Below are positions 38,883 through 46,469 of a stretch of 64,000 nucleotides of DNA, one piece after another. The DNA is from a virus. Below the pieces are notes generated by a model. It did not search any database, was not told where the DNA came from, and was given only the letters and a program-made list of their open reading frames with translations. The translations under genes and the position numbers were made by a program. The stretch's first letter is position 1. Each line of letters starts with the position of its first letter. The DNA lies in the IMG/VR virus record IMGVR_UViG_3300030419_007131, positions 101,066 to 165,065 of that record; one strand, written 5' to 3'.

Positions 38883-40312
38883 TAAACGTTCCACCCATGT
38901 AAATAATTGGTCCATTTTTCCCAGATTGCTTGCATTACTGGCTGCAGTTCGCTTGTGTTATATCCACGCTCTATCGCATCGTTAAATATGAGATTAATTT
39001 TATTCGCCACAATCCGTTCGATATCTCCCCCAGTCCGTCGGGCCCTTCCGCGAGCACCAGCAAGATGTCCCCGAGTTTCTGCCTCGGATGCAAAGTGTTT
39101 ATAAATGTTCTCTAGACTATCCCACTTTTCTTCACCCTCGGGAATATCACCTGTCAGCATATCTGTAGGATCACAGCTATGTTGTAGTTCGTGTGATAGG
39201 GCATCTTCCAACTCCTCTGTCAACCACTCTTCAAATGTCTCTATCTCCTCATATCCGCGCGGAATATTGAGGGTGATCACTAGGTTTGATTGTGACCGAT
39301 CTTCAGGGACGCAAAGGTAAAAGGCCTTAATGCTGGCCTCGCCACGATCGTTTATCGCCACGCCCAGATGGACTTCATTAATTGTTTCATAGTTCGCGAA
39401 AAGGGCGCCTGTGTCCAATATAGTGATTGCTTCACCACCGGCCGTTTGTTGGTTTAAGTGCTCAATGGATTCCGGGCGCAAAAGAAGAGAAGATATCATC
39501 TGATTCAGCTCTTCGCTAAACTTGATGAGATCGGGCTCAGTATCGGCAGCCTCACTGATACCTTCTTTTAAATCATCGTCCTCGTCCCATTTTGAACTGA
39601 ACACGGATGAATCGATAATCTTGAAGTTATAATCGTCGTCATGACCAATGTTGGAGCGGTTGATCTCATATTTGTCGATTTCGAATTCATGCATTGCCTT
39701 GCTGAGTTCTTGGTACGCTGCGCCCGCAACAGGAGCAATTATTTTTTGAAGTTCTAGGGCCTTTCTGTCTGCATCGCTGGGGTCGTCAGATACATTGCCG
39801 AGCGCAATCTCGCGATCGGCACGAAAAGAGTCCATGAGGCGCCCCATAATGTGAAAGGGATCTGCCGGATTAAACTGCTCCCCCAGCTCATCTGCGACTT
39901 TTAATAAAGCCTCCTGCTCTTTGGGGAAAGATTGATCCAAAACTTTCTGCATTTGACTTGGCCAGCTGATTGGGCGAGTCTTTTCCATTACAATCCAAGA
40001 AAAATCATCCGCATGTGCATATGCTTTGGGAAAGATGAATGGGTAACGCTTTGCTGTCTCAAAGTCGTCCTTGTTCATCTGCATTTTATAGTCGTCAGAG
40101 TCATGAATAACTTTGATGACATATTCAGGGTCTCCAACGGGCTTGTACACGCTGCGAAAAGAGCCCCTTCCGATCCTTATGAAACGATCAGATTCTACGA
40201 TGGCTTGGATTTCTTTTAAATCATCCGTCGCTTGGATTTCTTTGAGCCACGGGAAATGCTGGGCTTCGCCTTCTGTGAGATACTTCCGCCAGTTTTCAAG
40301 TAGGAGTTTCAC
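38882..40312 (-). CDS. Capsid-targeted(?) kinase-like plus HExxH metalloprotease fusion
   Basis: A 476-residue, multi-domain protein. Residues 1-14, MKLLLENWRKYLTE|G, look like a capsid-targeting sequence. Residues 43-235 resemble a protein kinase: IGRGSFRSVYKP (Gly loop, 47-58), YVIKVIHD (Lys 67), WIVMEK (hinge) and NRSNIGHDDDYNFKIIDSS (catalytic-loop Asn about 221, metal-binding Asp about 233); the usual catalytic Asp seems to be Glu. Residues 255-470 hold a zincin: ELEDALSHELQHSCDP (HExxH, 374-378) with a downstream Glu in ASEAETRGHLAG. A packaged kinase-protease that acts on the host after injection is an attractive idea, similar in logic to T4 Alt. Confidence 0.75.
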   Translation of the reverse strand: MKLLLENWRKYLTEGEAQHFPWLKEIQATDDLKEIQAIVESDRFIRIGRGSFRSVYKPVGDPEYVIKVIHDSDDYKMQMNKDDFETAKRYPFIFPKAYAHADDFSWIVMEKTRPISWPSQMQKVLDQSFPKEQEALLKVADELGEQFNPADPFHIMGRLMDSFRADREIALGNVSDDPSDADRKALELQKIIAPVAGAAYQELSKAMHEFEIDKYEINRSNIGHDDDYNFKIIDSSVFSSKWDEDDDLKEGISEAADTEPDLIKFSEELNQMISSLLLRPESIEHLNQQTAGGEAITILDTGALFANYETINEVHLGVAINDRGEASIKAFYLCVPEDRSQSNLVITLNIPRGYEEIETFEEWLTEELEDALSHELQHSCDPTDMLTGDIPEGEEKWDSLENIYKHFASEAETRGHLAGARGRARRTGGDIERIVANKINLIFNDAIERGYNTSELQPVMQAIWEKWTNYLHGWNV

Positions 40313-40946
40313 AAAGAAGCTCCAAATCAGAATTAAAAGCTGCCTCTATTTCAGCTAACCCGCCAAACTCTTCCCAGTCGCCCCAGTAGGCGGCGGGTTT
40401 TAAGGTATCCTTGTGATAGGCCACAAATTTCTTTACCATTTCGGCCACATCTTGAAGATCTCCGAACAATTCTTTAATAGCCTCTGCTACTTGGCCCCCT
40501 CGAAGCATTGTGAGAATCTGTTGAATTTTTTCTATTATCTCCGGGGTCTTTGCCACCTTATCTAGAACATAGCCACCAGTTAGCTTAAACAATGCTGTTA
40601 ATATCATTACGCCAAGCTCTATGTGTTTGCGCGTCATTAAAAGTCTTACGGCAGCGATTTCATTGCGAACCTGGTGTTTCCCAATTAGCCTCTTTTGTCG
40701 AAGCTTATTAAACAAATCAACCAACTTAGTGCCTAATGATTTAACGAACTTTTGGGCGTATTCAATTCCCTTATCTTTCATCTGGGTCATTTTGGCTTTG
40801 GTATAATCCCAAAGATCCCCTAAGCCTTCATGAAGGTCTTCATTTAAGAAGTCCAAAATCTCTTGTTCACTAATCGTAATGGTTGCAGGATCGTTATAGG
40901 CTTCTGTAAGAAACTGATCCCACTTAATGGAAGTGAAATTTGACAT
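40296..40946 (-). CDS. Helical protein with capsid-targeting-like N terminus
   Basis: A 216-residue, almost wholly alpha-helical protein. It begins MSNFTSIKWDQFLTEAYNDP; QFLTE|A closely resembles the T4 internal protein start MKTYQEFIAE|A. The rest comprises long amphipathic helices (LWDYTKAKMTQMKDKGIEYAQKFVKSLGTKLVDLFNKLRQKR) and a hydrophobic helix (ELGVMILTALFKLTGGYVLDKVA). No catalytic motif. It opens the cassette on the transcription side and overlaps the kinase-protease gene by 17 nt. Confidence 0.65.
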   Translation of the reverse strand: MSNFTSIKWDQFLTEAYNDPATITISEQEILDFLNEDLHEGLGDLWDYTKAKMTQMKDKGIEYAQKFVKSLGTKLVDLFNKLRQKRLIGKHQVRNEIAAVRLLMTRKHIELGVMILTALFKLTGGYVLDKVAKTPEIIEKIQQILTMLRGGQVAEAIKELFGDLQDVAEMVKKFVAYHKDTLKPAAYWGDWEEFGGLAEIEAAFNSDLELLCETPT

Positions 40947-40961
40947 ACACTATAAATAGTA

Positions 40962-41624
40962 TTATAGCGTCAATAACCAATCAATTGAGTGTAATATCTC
41001 AGCAGGATTATATCCTCGATCAATATCGCGCAGAACCATTTCGCCATCAATATAATAAAACGTTGGCCAACCTGAAAGAGCCCAAGTACCGCCTCCACTT
41101 TGCAAAATTGCCCTACTTGCAGCGACCACCGGAGAATCAGTAAGGTTATACTCATTCGCCCAGGCGGCAACATCTGCTTGCGTTGGGACTGACCCGTTGG
41201 CTGTTTCTATCAAGACGGTCACATAGATAAGTCCAGAGTCCCGGTAAAGATCTTGAACTTCTTGCGCATGGGCCGCCGCGGCTCTACAAGGCCCACACCA
41301 GCCCGTAGAGAAGTCTAGAACGATCGGGCGCCCATAGTTTGCATAAAGCCCGAAAGTGTCTCCATTTTGATCAGGGCCCATGAGATTGCATGGGTGGTCT
41401 CCCTCCTCTCCCGAACAAGTATCCCAAGTGATGGGGCTTGGCGGCAGAGTATCCCACGGGTCCACATCGTGGATCCCTTCTAATGTGGAAAGAAATAGGT
41501 CGTCTTCCACGTCCGCTGGTGAAAGATCCTTTTGATTGTCGTCGAGGTCATCAGAAACTGTGGTTTGAGGCGCTTGGCAGGCGCCAACTAACAGACAAAA
41601 TATTACTAAAATCATTCGTAACAT
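40962..41624 (-). CDS. Thioredoxin-fold lipoprotein
   Basis: A 220-residue protein with a type II signal peptide (MLRMILVIFCLLVGAC, lipidated Cys at 16). After an acidic linker comes a thioredoxin/TlpA-like domain: GRPIVLDFSTGWCGPCRAAAAHAQEVQDLY (about 102-131) with the WCGPC redox site, and GWPTFYYIDGEMVLRDIDRG (cis-Pro motif). It would be anchored in the periplasm and reduce or exchange disulfides, perhaps of phage or host envelope proteins. Its Shine-Dalgarno sequence lies in a hairpin (see 41628-41661). Confidence 0.82.
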   Translation of the reverse strand: MLRMILVIFCLLVGACQAPQTTVSDDLDDNQKDLSPADVEDDLFLSTLEGIHDVDPWDTLPPSPITWDTCSGEEGDHPCNLMGPDQNGDTFGLYANYGRPIVLDFSTGWCGPCRAAAAHAQEVQDLYRDSGLIYVTVLIETANGSVPTQADVAAWANEYNLTDSPVVAASRAILQSGGGTWALSGWPTFYYIDGEMVLRDIDRGYNPAEILHSIDWLLTL

Positions 41625-41627
41625 AAT

Positions 41628-41661
41628 AAAATACCTCCTATTTTTAACTAGGAGGCATTTT
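41628..41661 (-). promoter_or_regulatory. Hairpin that pairs the Shine-Dalgarno of the thioredoxin gene
   Basis: The minus-strand RNA reads AAAATGCCTCCTA - 8-nt loop - TAGGAGGTATTTT, a 13-bp stem with one G-U pair. The 3' arm contains AGGAGG, the ribosome binding site of the lipoprotein gene whose ATG follows 4 nt later. The U-rich end may also make it a weak intrinsic terminator. So it can act as an attenuator, an RNA thermometer, or both. Confidence 0.7.
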
Positions 41662-41681
41662 AGTTAACTTAAAATAAGTTG

Positions 41682-42047
41682 TTATATTTTATATTTAATC
41701 CAACCCCATCGCTTACGAACTGCGAGTGCGTCTTCGTTGTCATCCAACTCATATGCTTCTTGCTCAAATGGATTTTGATGATAGGCCTTCTTTCCATCTC
41801 TATATTTGGCAAATCCAATCAACCAGCATAATCCATAGCATATCCACTGCAATAAAAACAACATTTCTAATTGTTGTTGATAATGGATGGCCTCGTGCCG
41901 TCGTGTTCGATCACTCATTTCTCCACGACAAAATACCCAAAACGCAAAGCTAAATGCCCAGACGTTTATTGGGGCAATTTTCGATAGCCAAACAGGCAAT
42001 TTGCTATTTTCGAAATACCACGGCTCCAATAGTTTCATCGGTTTCAT
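41682..42047 (-). CDS. Small HExxH membrane-associated protein
   Basis: A 121-residue protein. SDRTRRHEAIHYQQQLEMLFLLQWICYGLCWLIGF (about 45-79) has an HExxH motif immediately before a hydrophobic segment, and NPFEQEAYELDD supplies a later Glu pair. An upstream hydrophobic stretch (PINVWAFSFAFWVFCRG) suggests a second membrane contact. The layout resembles small membrane zinc proteases. AGGAGA precedes the start well. Substrate unknown. Confidence 0.65.
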   Translation of the reverse strand: MKPMKLLEPWYFENSKLPVWLSKIAPINVWAFSFAFWVFCRGEMSDRTRRHEAIHYQQQLEMLFLLQWICYGLCWLIGFAKYRDGKKAYHQNPFEQEAYELDDNEDALAVRKRWGWIKYKI

Positions 42048-42101
42048 AGTTTGTCTCCTAAAGCTTAAATAGGGACACGATGCGCCAAACTCACCTGGCG
42101 C

Positions 42102-42518
42102 TTAAGTGAAATCTTTAGGGTTGCGATACTTGAGCCGAACGCGCTCAGAAATAGGGATTGCCTCTCCATCTCCATCGATTCTTACAAAAGTCATTTTAGT
42201 ACAAACCACGACTCTTTGAGTGCCATTATAAACAGAATGTCTCCGAGCCTCCATGCTTAGTGTAAGTGAAGTTTTTCCTATTTTTTCGACCTCGCCGTAA
42301 ATCTTAATAATTTGTCCCGGCCGAACCGGTCGCTCAAACGTCAGGCCTGAAATATGTTTGGTGACCATACGGGGCGTATCGGCAGCTTGGGCGGCGTATG
42401 CTGCAGCAGCTTCATCAAGCCACGCCAACATAACACCACCAAAAAGGTTTCCGTGGTACCCTACATCACTTTTCTTGACAAAGTGTGTCGAGATGAGTTC
42501 CATCGATTTTGCTTTCAT
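42102..42518 (-). CDS. Hotdog-fold acyl-CoA thioesterase, YciA-like
   Basis: About 138 residues from the ATG at 42518 (an ATG at 42503 is also possible; a longer frame would lie over the coiled-coil gene). MELISTHFVKKSDVGYHGNLFGGVMLAWLDEAAAAYAAQAA carries the hotdog motif N/H-x-x-GxxFGGxxLxWxDE, and ISGLTFERPVRPGQIIKIYGEVEKIGKTSLTLSMEA follows. Family members hydrolyse acyl-CoA. A phage copy could influence lipid metabolism or envelope remodelling. The start lies within the preceding coiled-coil gene. Confidence 0.82.
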   Translation of the reverse strand: MKAKSMELISTHFVKKSDVGYHGNLFGGVMLAWLDEAAAAYAAQAADTPRMVTKHISGLTFERPVRPGQIIKIYGEVEKIGKTSLTLSMEARRHSVYNGTQRVVVCTKMTFVRIDGDGEAIPISERVRLKYRNPKDFT

Positions 42519-42684
42519 TTTTAGACAACATTTTTTCATGAACTGCTTTAATCTGGGAGCATTGTCCCGTACTTTCGCACAGTTCGTTAACTTTCGCCTG
42601 AAGGGTTTCAATTTTTTGGCTGAGTACTTCTACAACCGATGTAATATCATCTAGAATTTGTTTATTAGAGTCCATTTTGTTCAA
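42466..42684 (-). CDS. Small coiled-coil protein
   Basis: A 72-residue protein with a heptad-like helix (ILDDITSVVEVLSQKIETLQAKVNELCE) and a charged tail. Its start overlaps the amidase gene by 20 nt and its tail overlaps the thioesterase start. Both overlaps are larger than average, so confidence is moderate. Function unknown. Confidence 0.5.
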   Translation of the reverse strand: MNKMDSNKQILDDITSVVEVLSQKIETLQAKVNELCESTGQCSQIKAVHEKMLSKNESKIDGTHLDTLCQEK

Positions 42685-43285
42685 TTTCCATAATCATCAT
42701 AAAGTGAGCTTCAGCGATTTTCTGTCGCATGCTAGGACACATTAAGGCCTTTGCATCACTTAAGTTAGTCATAAATCCATTTTCTGAGAGGATAGCGGGC
42801 ATGTGGGTCTTTCTAAGCACATAGAAGTTGGCCCAATTCTCGTTGGCCTTGACTCCACGATCTTTCATACCCGTAAGGGTTGCCAAATGTGGCCTGAGCG
42901 TTTCAGCTAGCATTTTTCCGCCTTTTGAGCGATAATGATGAAAAATAGAGACTCCATTAGCAGAATTAAACTCTTTTCCATTTCCAAAAGCATTTGCATG
43001 AACAGATACATAAATACTGTTTCTATTTTCTTTATGTAACAGGTTCGCCTTAGTCACACGATGTCGAAGCGACAGGTCTTCCTGTGTATCGACTAAGTTT
43101 ACCACATTTACTCCCGCATCTATACAAAGATTAATTATTCGTGACACAACATCTCGATTAAAGACACCCTCATATAAAATGGACCCATCTTCAAAAAACG
43201 GTGATCGTTTTCCGGCAGTTTGATAAACGCCATCGATAAGACCCCCGTGTCCTGGATCCAATAGCCAAGTATATCGACTCATCAT
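42665..43285 (-). CDS. N-acetylmuramoyl-L-alanine amidase (Amidase_3), endolysin
   Basis: A 206-residue amidase. WLLDPGHGG (His about 13) gives the first zinc ligand, ILYEGVFNRDVVSRI the Glu ligand (about 39), SIYVSVHANAFG the second His (about 95) and AILSENGFMTNLSDA the catalytic Glu (about 168). These are the full set of Amidase_3 residues. There is no signal peptide, so a holin or another export route is needed. It cleaves the MurNAc-L-Ala bond at lysis. The gene starts its own short operon, 31 nt after the HNH gene. Confidence 0.88.
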   Translation of the reverse strand: MMSRYTWLLDPGHGGLIDGVYQTAGKRSPFFEDGSILYEGVFNRDVVSRIINLCIDAGVNVVNLVDTQEDLSLRHRVTKANLLHKENRNSIYVSVHANAFGNGKEFNSANGVSIFHHYRSKGGKMLAETLRPHLATLTGMKDRGVKANENWANFYVLRKTHMPAILSENGFMTNLSDAKALMCPSMRQKIAEAHFMMIMEIEQNGL

Positions 43286-43316
43286 AGATTCCTCATCTAT
43301 AACTAGAATGAGCGCC

Positions 43317-43826
43317 TTATAAGTACTCTTTCCAAGATAAATTAGCTGTTTTAGCTATTCCGATGCGTTTTTGGATGATCGACCGGTAAGAAGGCTTCTT
43401 TGGGCGCCGAATTAGTGAAACTGGAGCATTTTCGACCAAATAATCACGTTTTTTTTGATTACAAGGCTTGCAAGCGGCCACAACGTTGTCCCACGATGAT
43501 AATCCGCCTTTTGACTTCGGAATGACGTGATCTAGGGTTAAATCGGGCCCCCGAAAGTGTTTTGCGCAATATTGGCATCGATTTTCGTCTCGAATAAGAA
43601 CATTCTTGCGTGTACAGGGCAAAGTGAAGAATTTTTCGTCAATATACTTGAATAAAACGATAACAGAAGGAATTTCGAAGGCTTTTGTGGATGAATGGAC
43701 CCATTTTCCCGAATATTCGGCCGCCCAGGCCTTATTTAGCCACGTAAGTAGGAAAGCTTCCTCCCATGGAATAATTTCAATGGGTCTGAACGAAGAATCG
43801 AGTTTCAAGACAGAAAGATTGTCCAT
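43317..43826 (-). CDS. HNH endonuclease
   Basis: A 169-residue protein. RDENRCQYCAKHFRGPDLTLDHVIPKSKGGLSSWDNVVAACKPCNQKKRD (about 77-126) is a full HNH/McrA-type site, with two CxxC zinc pairs and the DHVIPxSKGG core. The N-terminal part (WEEAFLLTWLNKAWAAEYSG) is common to a phage and bacterial HNH group. It may be a free-standing homing or DNA-processing nuclease. It is transcribed divergently from the rightward operon. Confidence 0.85.
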   Translation of the reverse strand: MDNLSVLKLDSSFRPIEIIPWEEAFLLTWLNKAWAAEYSGKWVHSSTKAFEIPSVIVLFKYIDEKFFTLPCTRKNVLIRDENRCQYCAKHFRGPDLTLDHVIPKSKGGLSSWDNVVAACKPCNQKKRDYLVENAPVSLIRRPKKPSYRSIIQKRIGIAKTANLSWKEYL

Positions 43827-43853
43827 TTTTATCCTTTTTAAGTGATTTCGGTG

Positions 43854-43882
43854 TTGACACTAACGTATATATGAATTATAAT
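43854..43882 (+). promoter_or_regulatory. Perfect sigma70 promoter of the YeaH-SpoVR-PrkA operon
   Basis: TTGACA at 43854-43859, a 17-bp spacer, TATAAT at 43877-43882: both hexamers match the consensus exactly. It lies in the divergent gap and points right, 33 nt before the ATG of the DUF444 gene. It should be strong and recognised by host RNA polymerase without phage factors, so the operon is probably expressed immediately. Confidence 0.9.
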
Positions 43883-43915
43883 AGTTAATAGTTCCCCTCT
43901 TAAGATAATTAGTAC

Positions 43916-45160
43916 ATGAGCGTCTTCCGTAAACACAAATCCATCGTCGATCGCGCTGCAAGTGATCGAACGAGACACAAAAAGAAGATTGAGAAAGCAA
44001 TTAAAGAGTCTATCAAGGACGTTATAGCCGAAGAATCGATTATTGGCCAAAATGGAAAGAAAAAAATCCGAGTACCGGTCCGTGGCCTTAAAGAATACCG
44101 ATTTATTTACGGATCTAATGAAAATAACAAAACTGTAGGCTCCGGAGGCGACCATTCACTCAAAAGAGGTCAAAAAATCGGCAGAAAGCGCGCTGAGAAG
44201 GGGAAAGGACAAGGAACCGGCAAAGCAAGTAATGAAAAGGGCGATGAATACTACGACGTAGAGGTCAGCTTGGAAGAATTAGCCGAATATCTCTTCAATG
44301 ATCTCGAATTACCAGATTTAGAGAAGAAACAGTTCCGATTTGTCTCTCAAAAGACCATAAAACGCAAAGGATATCGCTTTAAAGGCATCCGACCGCGTCT
44401 TTCCAAGAAAGAAACACTAAAAAGGAAGATTCGAAGACGCAAAATGGCCGAAAAAATCGGCACATACGATCCCGAATCGGATGAACGCTTTCCATTTCAC
44501 AAAGATGACCTAAAATATCATCATATTAAGCCAAAAATAAAGGAAAACAGCTCCGCGGTAATCTTTTTCCTGATGGATGTCTCCGGATCGATGTCCCAGG
44601 AGCGCAAATACCTCGCCAGAAGCTTCTTTTTCCTTCTATATCAGTTTTTATACCACAGATACGAGAAAGTTGACGTAGTTTTCGTCTCACATTCGACCCA
44701 TGCCGAGCGTGTAACAGAAGAAGACTTCTTTAAAGTTGGAACATTTGGTGGCACCATTGTTTCGAGTGCCTTGGAGCTGGAATTAGAGATTGTAGATAAG
44801 GAATATCACCCAAATAGTTGGAATATTTACACTTTTTACTGCGGCGACGGCGAAAATTGGCACTCTGATAACGAAAAATGCATAGATTTGTTCAAACAGA
44901 TTAAAGAGATAAGCCAACTTACAGCATATTGTGAGATAAATGAGGCATATCAGGGGCTAGCCGACGAAGTTGATAAAGATGACCCCTTTCACGGCACCCC
45001 ATGGGGCACTTTTTCTGCATGGAAAAATGAAGAATCCGACAATTTATGGGCAAAACTTACTCCTATTTGTGAAAATAAGTTTAAAAAAATAATGATCGGC
45101 GAGTCATCTCATATCTGGCGCGCTTTTCATGCATTATTTGGAGGAAAATTCAAGAAATGA
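43916..45160 (+). CDS. yeaH: YeaH/YhbH family protein (DUF444, VWA domain)
   Basis: A 414-residue protein. The N-terminal 100 residues are basic and disordered-looking, with DRTRHKKKIEKAIKESIKDVIAEESIIG and IKVPVRGLKEYRF-type sequence as in YeaH/YhbH. The C-terminal VWA domain starts at VIFFLMDVSGSMSQERKYLARSFFFLLYQFL (MIDAS D-x-S-x-S about 220), followed by VVFVSHSTHAERVTEEDFFKVGTFGGTIVSSAL. Length matches bacterial family members. In E. coli yeaH is in an operon with the kinase gene yeaG, active in stress and nitrogen starvation. Here it is first in a three-gene operon and overlaps spoVR by 4 nt. Confidence 0.9.
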   Translation: MSVFRKHKSIVDRAASDRTRHKKKIEKAIKESIKDVIAEESIIGQNGKKKIRVPVRGLKEYRFIYGSNENNKTVGSGGDHSLKRGQKIGRKRAEKGKGQGTGKASNEKGDEYYDVEVSLEELAEYLFNDLELPDLEKKQFRFVSQKTIKRKGYRFKGIRPRLSKKETLKRKIRRRKMAEKIGTYDPESDERFPFHKDDLKYHHIKPKIKENSSAVIFFLMDVSGSMSQERKYLARSFFFLLYQFLYHRYEKVDVVFVSHSTHAERVTEEDFFKVGTFGGTIVSSALELELEIVDKEYHPNSWNIYTFYCGDGENWHSDNEKCIDLFKQIKEISQLTAYCEINEAYQGLADEVDKDDPFHGTPWGTFSAWKNEESDNLWAKLTPICENKFKKIMIGESSHIWRAFHALFGGKFKK

Positions 45161-46464
45161 GCACCTGGACAGAGGCCGATTTGGTTCATTGGGATGAAAA
45201 AATCATCCGAGTAGCAGAAGATTTAAACTTAGATTGGTATCCAATCGATTATGAGATCATTGACTATCAAGAAATGTTGGGCGCCATGGCCTATGTAGGT
45301 CTTCCTACGCACTATAGACACTGGTCTTATGGTAAGGAATACGAACGAACCCACACATTGTACAATATGGGACAAACAGGCCTTCCTTATGAGATGATTA
45401 TCAACTCAAACCCAAGTATAGCCTATCTCATGCGGGAAAATGCTCTCTATATTCATATACTTACGATGGCACATTGTGTAGGTCACAGTGATTTTTTCAA
45501 AAATAATCGCATGTTTGCTGATACTAACCCAAATCACATCATCGATAAGTTTAAAGCCGCGGCAAAATATGTACGTAAGCTAATAGAGGACCCCTCGATT
45601 GGTATCGATAACGTTGAGAATATCTTAGATGCCGCCCACTCAATAAAATACCAAGTGCCACGATTCCCAGGGATTACTTATCGCAGTCATGAGGAGATTT
45701 TAGCCTCAGAAAAGCTTAGAATGGAGGAAGATCCCGCATATCTGCCGGATTTAAACCGAATTCCACTAGAACCAGAGTATAATGTGTTGAAATTCATTGC
45801 TGAACACAGCAAACACCTTGAAGAATGGGAGAGGCACCTATTATTAATCGTTGAGGAAAGCTCAAAATACTTCATCCCCCAGGCACTCACTAAAATTATG
45901 AATGAGGGCTGGGCTTGTACCATCCATTATAAGATTATTAATGAACTCAACTTGCCAGACTCTCTTCATCTCCCATTTGTAAAATTACACAACCAAGTTG
46001 TCCGACCACATCTGGGAACATTAAACCCCTATCACCTGGGGTTTAAGCTTTTTGAGAGGATTATCGAAGAGAAGGGAATGGAAGAAGCGATGCATATAAG
46101 AGAAATCCATAATGATATTACCTTTTTACGATTCTATTTAGATCAGGCCTTTATGGAAGAGATGAATTACTTCAGTTATTCCTTTAAAAAAGATAAAAAG
46201 GGGAATACAATTGATGATGTGTCAGACACTCAGGGCTGGGAAGCTGTGCGTGATGATTTGATCAGCAATGTAGCTCTTAATCGTATTCCTACTGTATTTG
46301 TGCAAGAGCTGGAAAAAGATAATACGCTTTCTCTAGTTCATGAACATGACGGCAGGGATTTAGATTTAGCATATGCCCAAAAGGTGTATGAGAACCTTCA
46401 AAGATTGTGGGGTGATAATGTACGCCTCACTACCACGGTGGAAAATGAAATATGGGAGTTTTAA
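45157..46464 (+). CDS. spoVR: SpoVR family protein
   Basis: A 435-residue protein of the SpoVR/YcgB family. The N terminus DLNLDWYPIDYEIIDYQEMLGAMAYVGLPTHYRHWSYGKEYERTHTLYNMGQTGLPYEMIINSNPSIAYLMREN and the later HVVGHSDFFKNN-type block (MAHCVGHSDFFKNNRMF), plus EGWACTIHYKIINEL and HNQVVRPHLGTLNPYHLGFKLFE, are diagnostic. It lacks some of the C-terminal part of YcgB. SpoVR is needed for spore cortex in Bacillus; in proteobacteria it is part of the YeaG-YeaH-YcgB group of unknown mechanism. Its start is coupled to yeaH (ATGA). Confidence 0.92.
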   Translation: MSTWTEADLVHWDEKIIRVAEDLNLDWYPIDYEIIDYQEMLGAMAYVGLPTHYRHWSYGKEYERTHTLYNMGQTGLPYEMIINSNPSIAYLMRENALYIHILTMAHCVGHSDFFKNNRMFADTNPNHIIDKFKAAAKYVRKLIEDPSIGIDNVENILDAAHSIKYQVPRFPGITYRSHEEILASEKLRMEEDPAYLPDLNRIPLEPEYNVLKFIAEHSKHLEEWERHLLLIVEESSKYFIPQALTKIMNEGWACTIHYKIINELNLPDSLHLPFVKLHNQVVRPHLGTLNPYHLGFKLFERIIEEKGMEEAMHIREIHNDITFLRFYLDQAFMEEMNYFSYSFKKDKKGNTIDDVSDTQGWEAVRDDLISNVALNRIPTVFVQELEKDNTLSLVHEHDGRDLDLAYAQKVYENLQRLWGDNVRLTTTVENEIWEF

Positions 46465-46469
46465 AAAGC

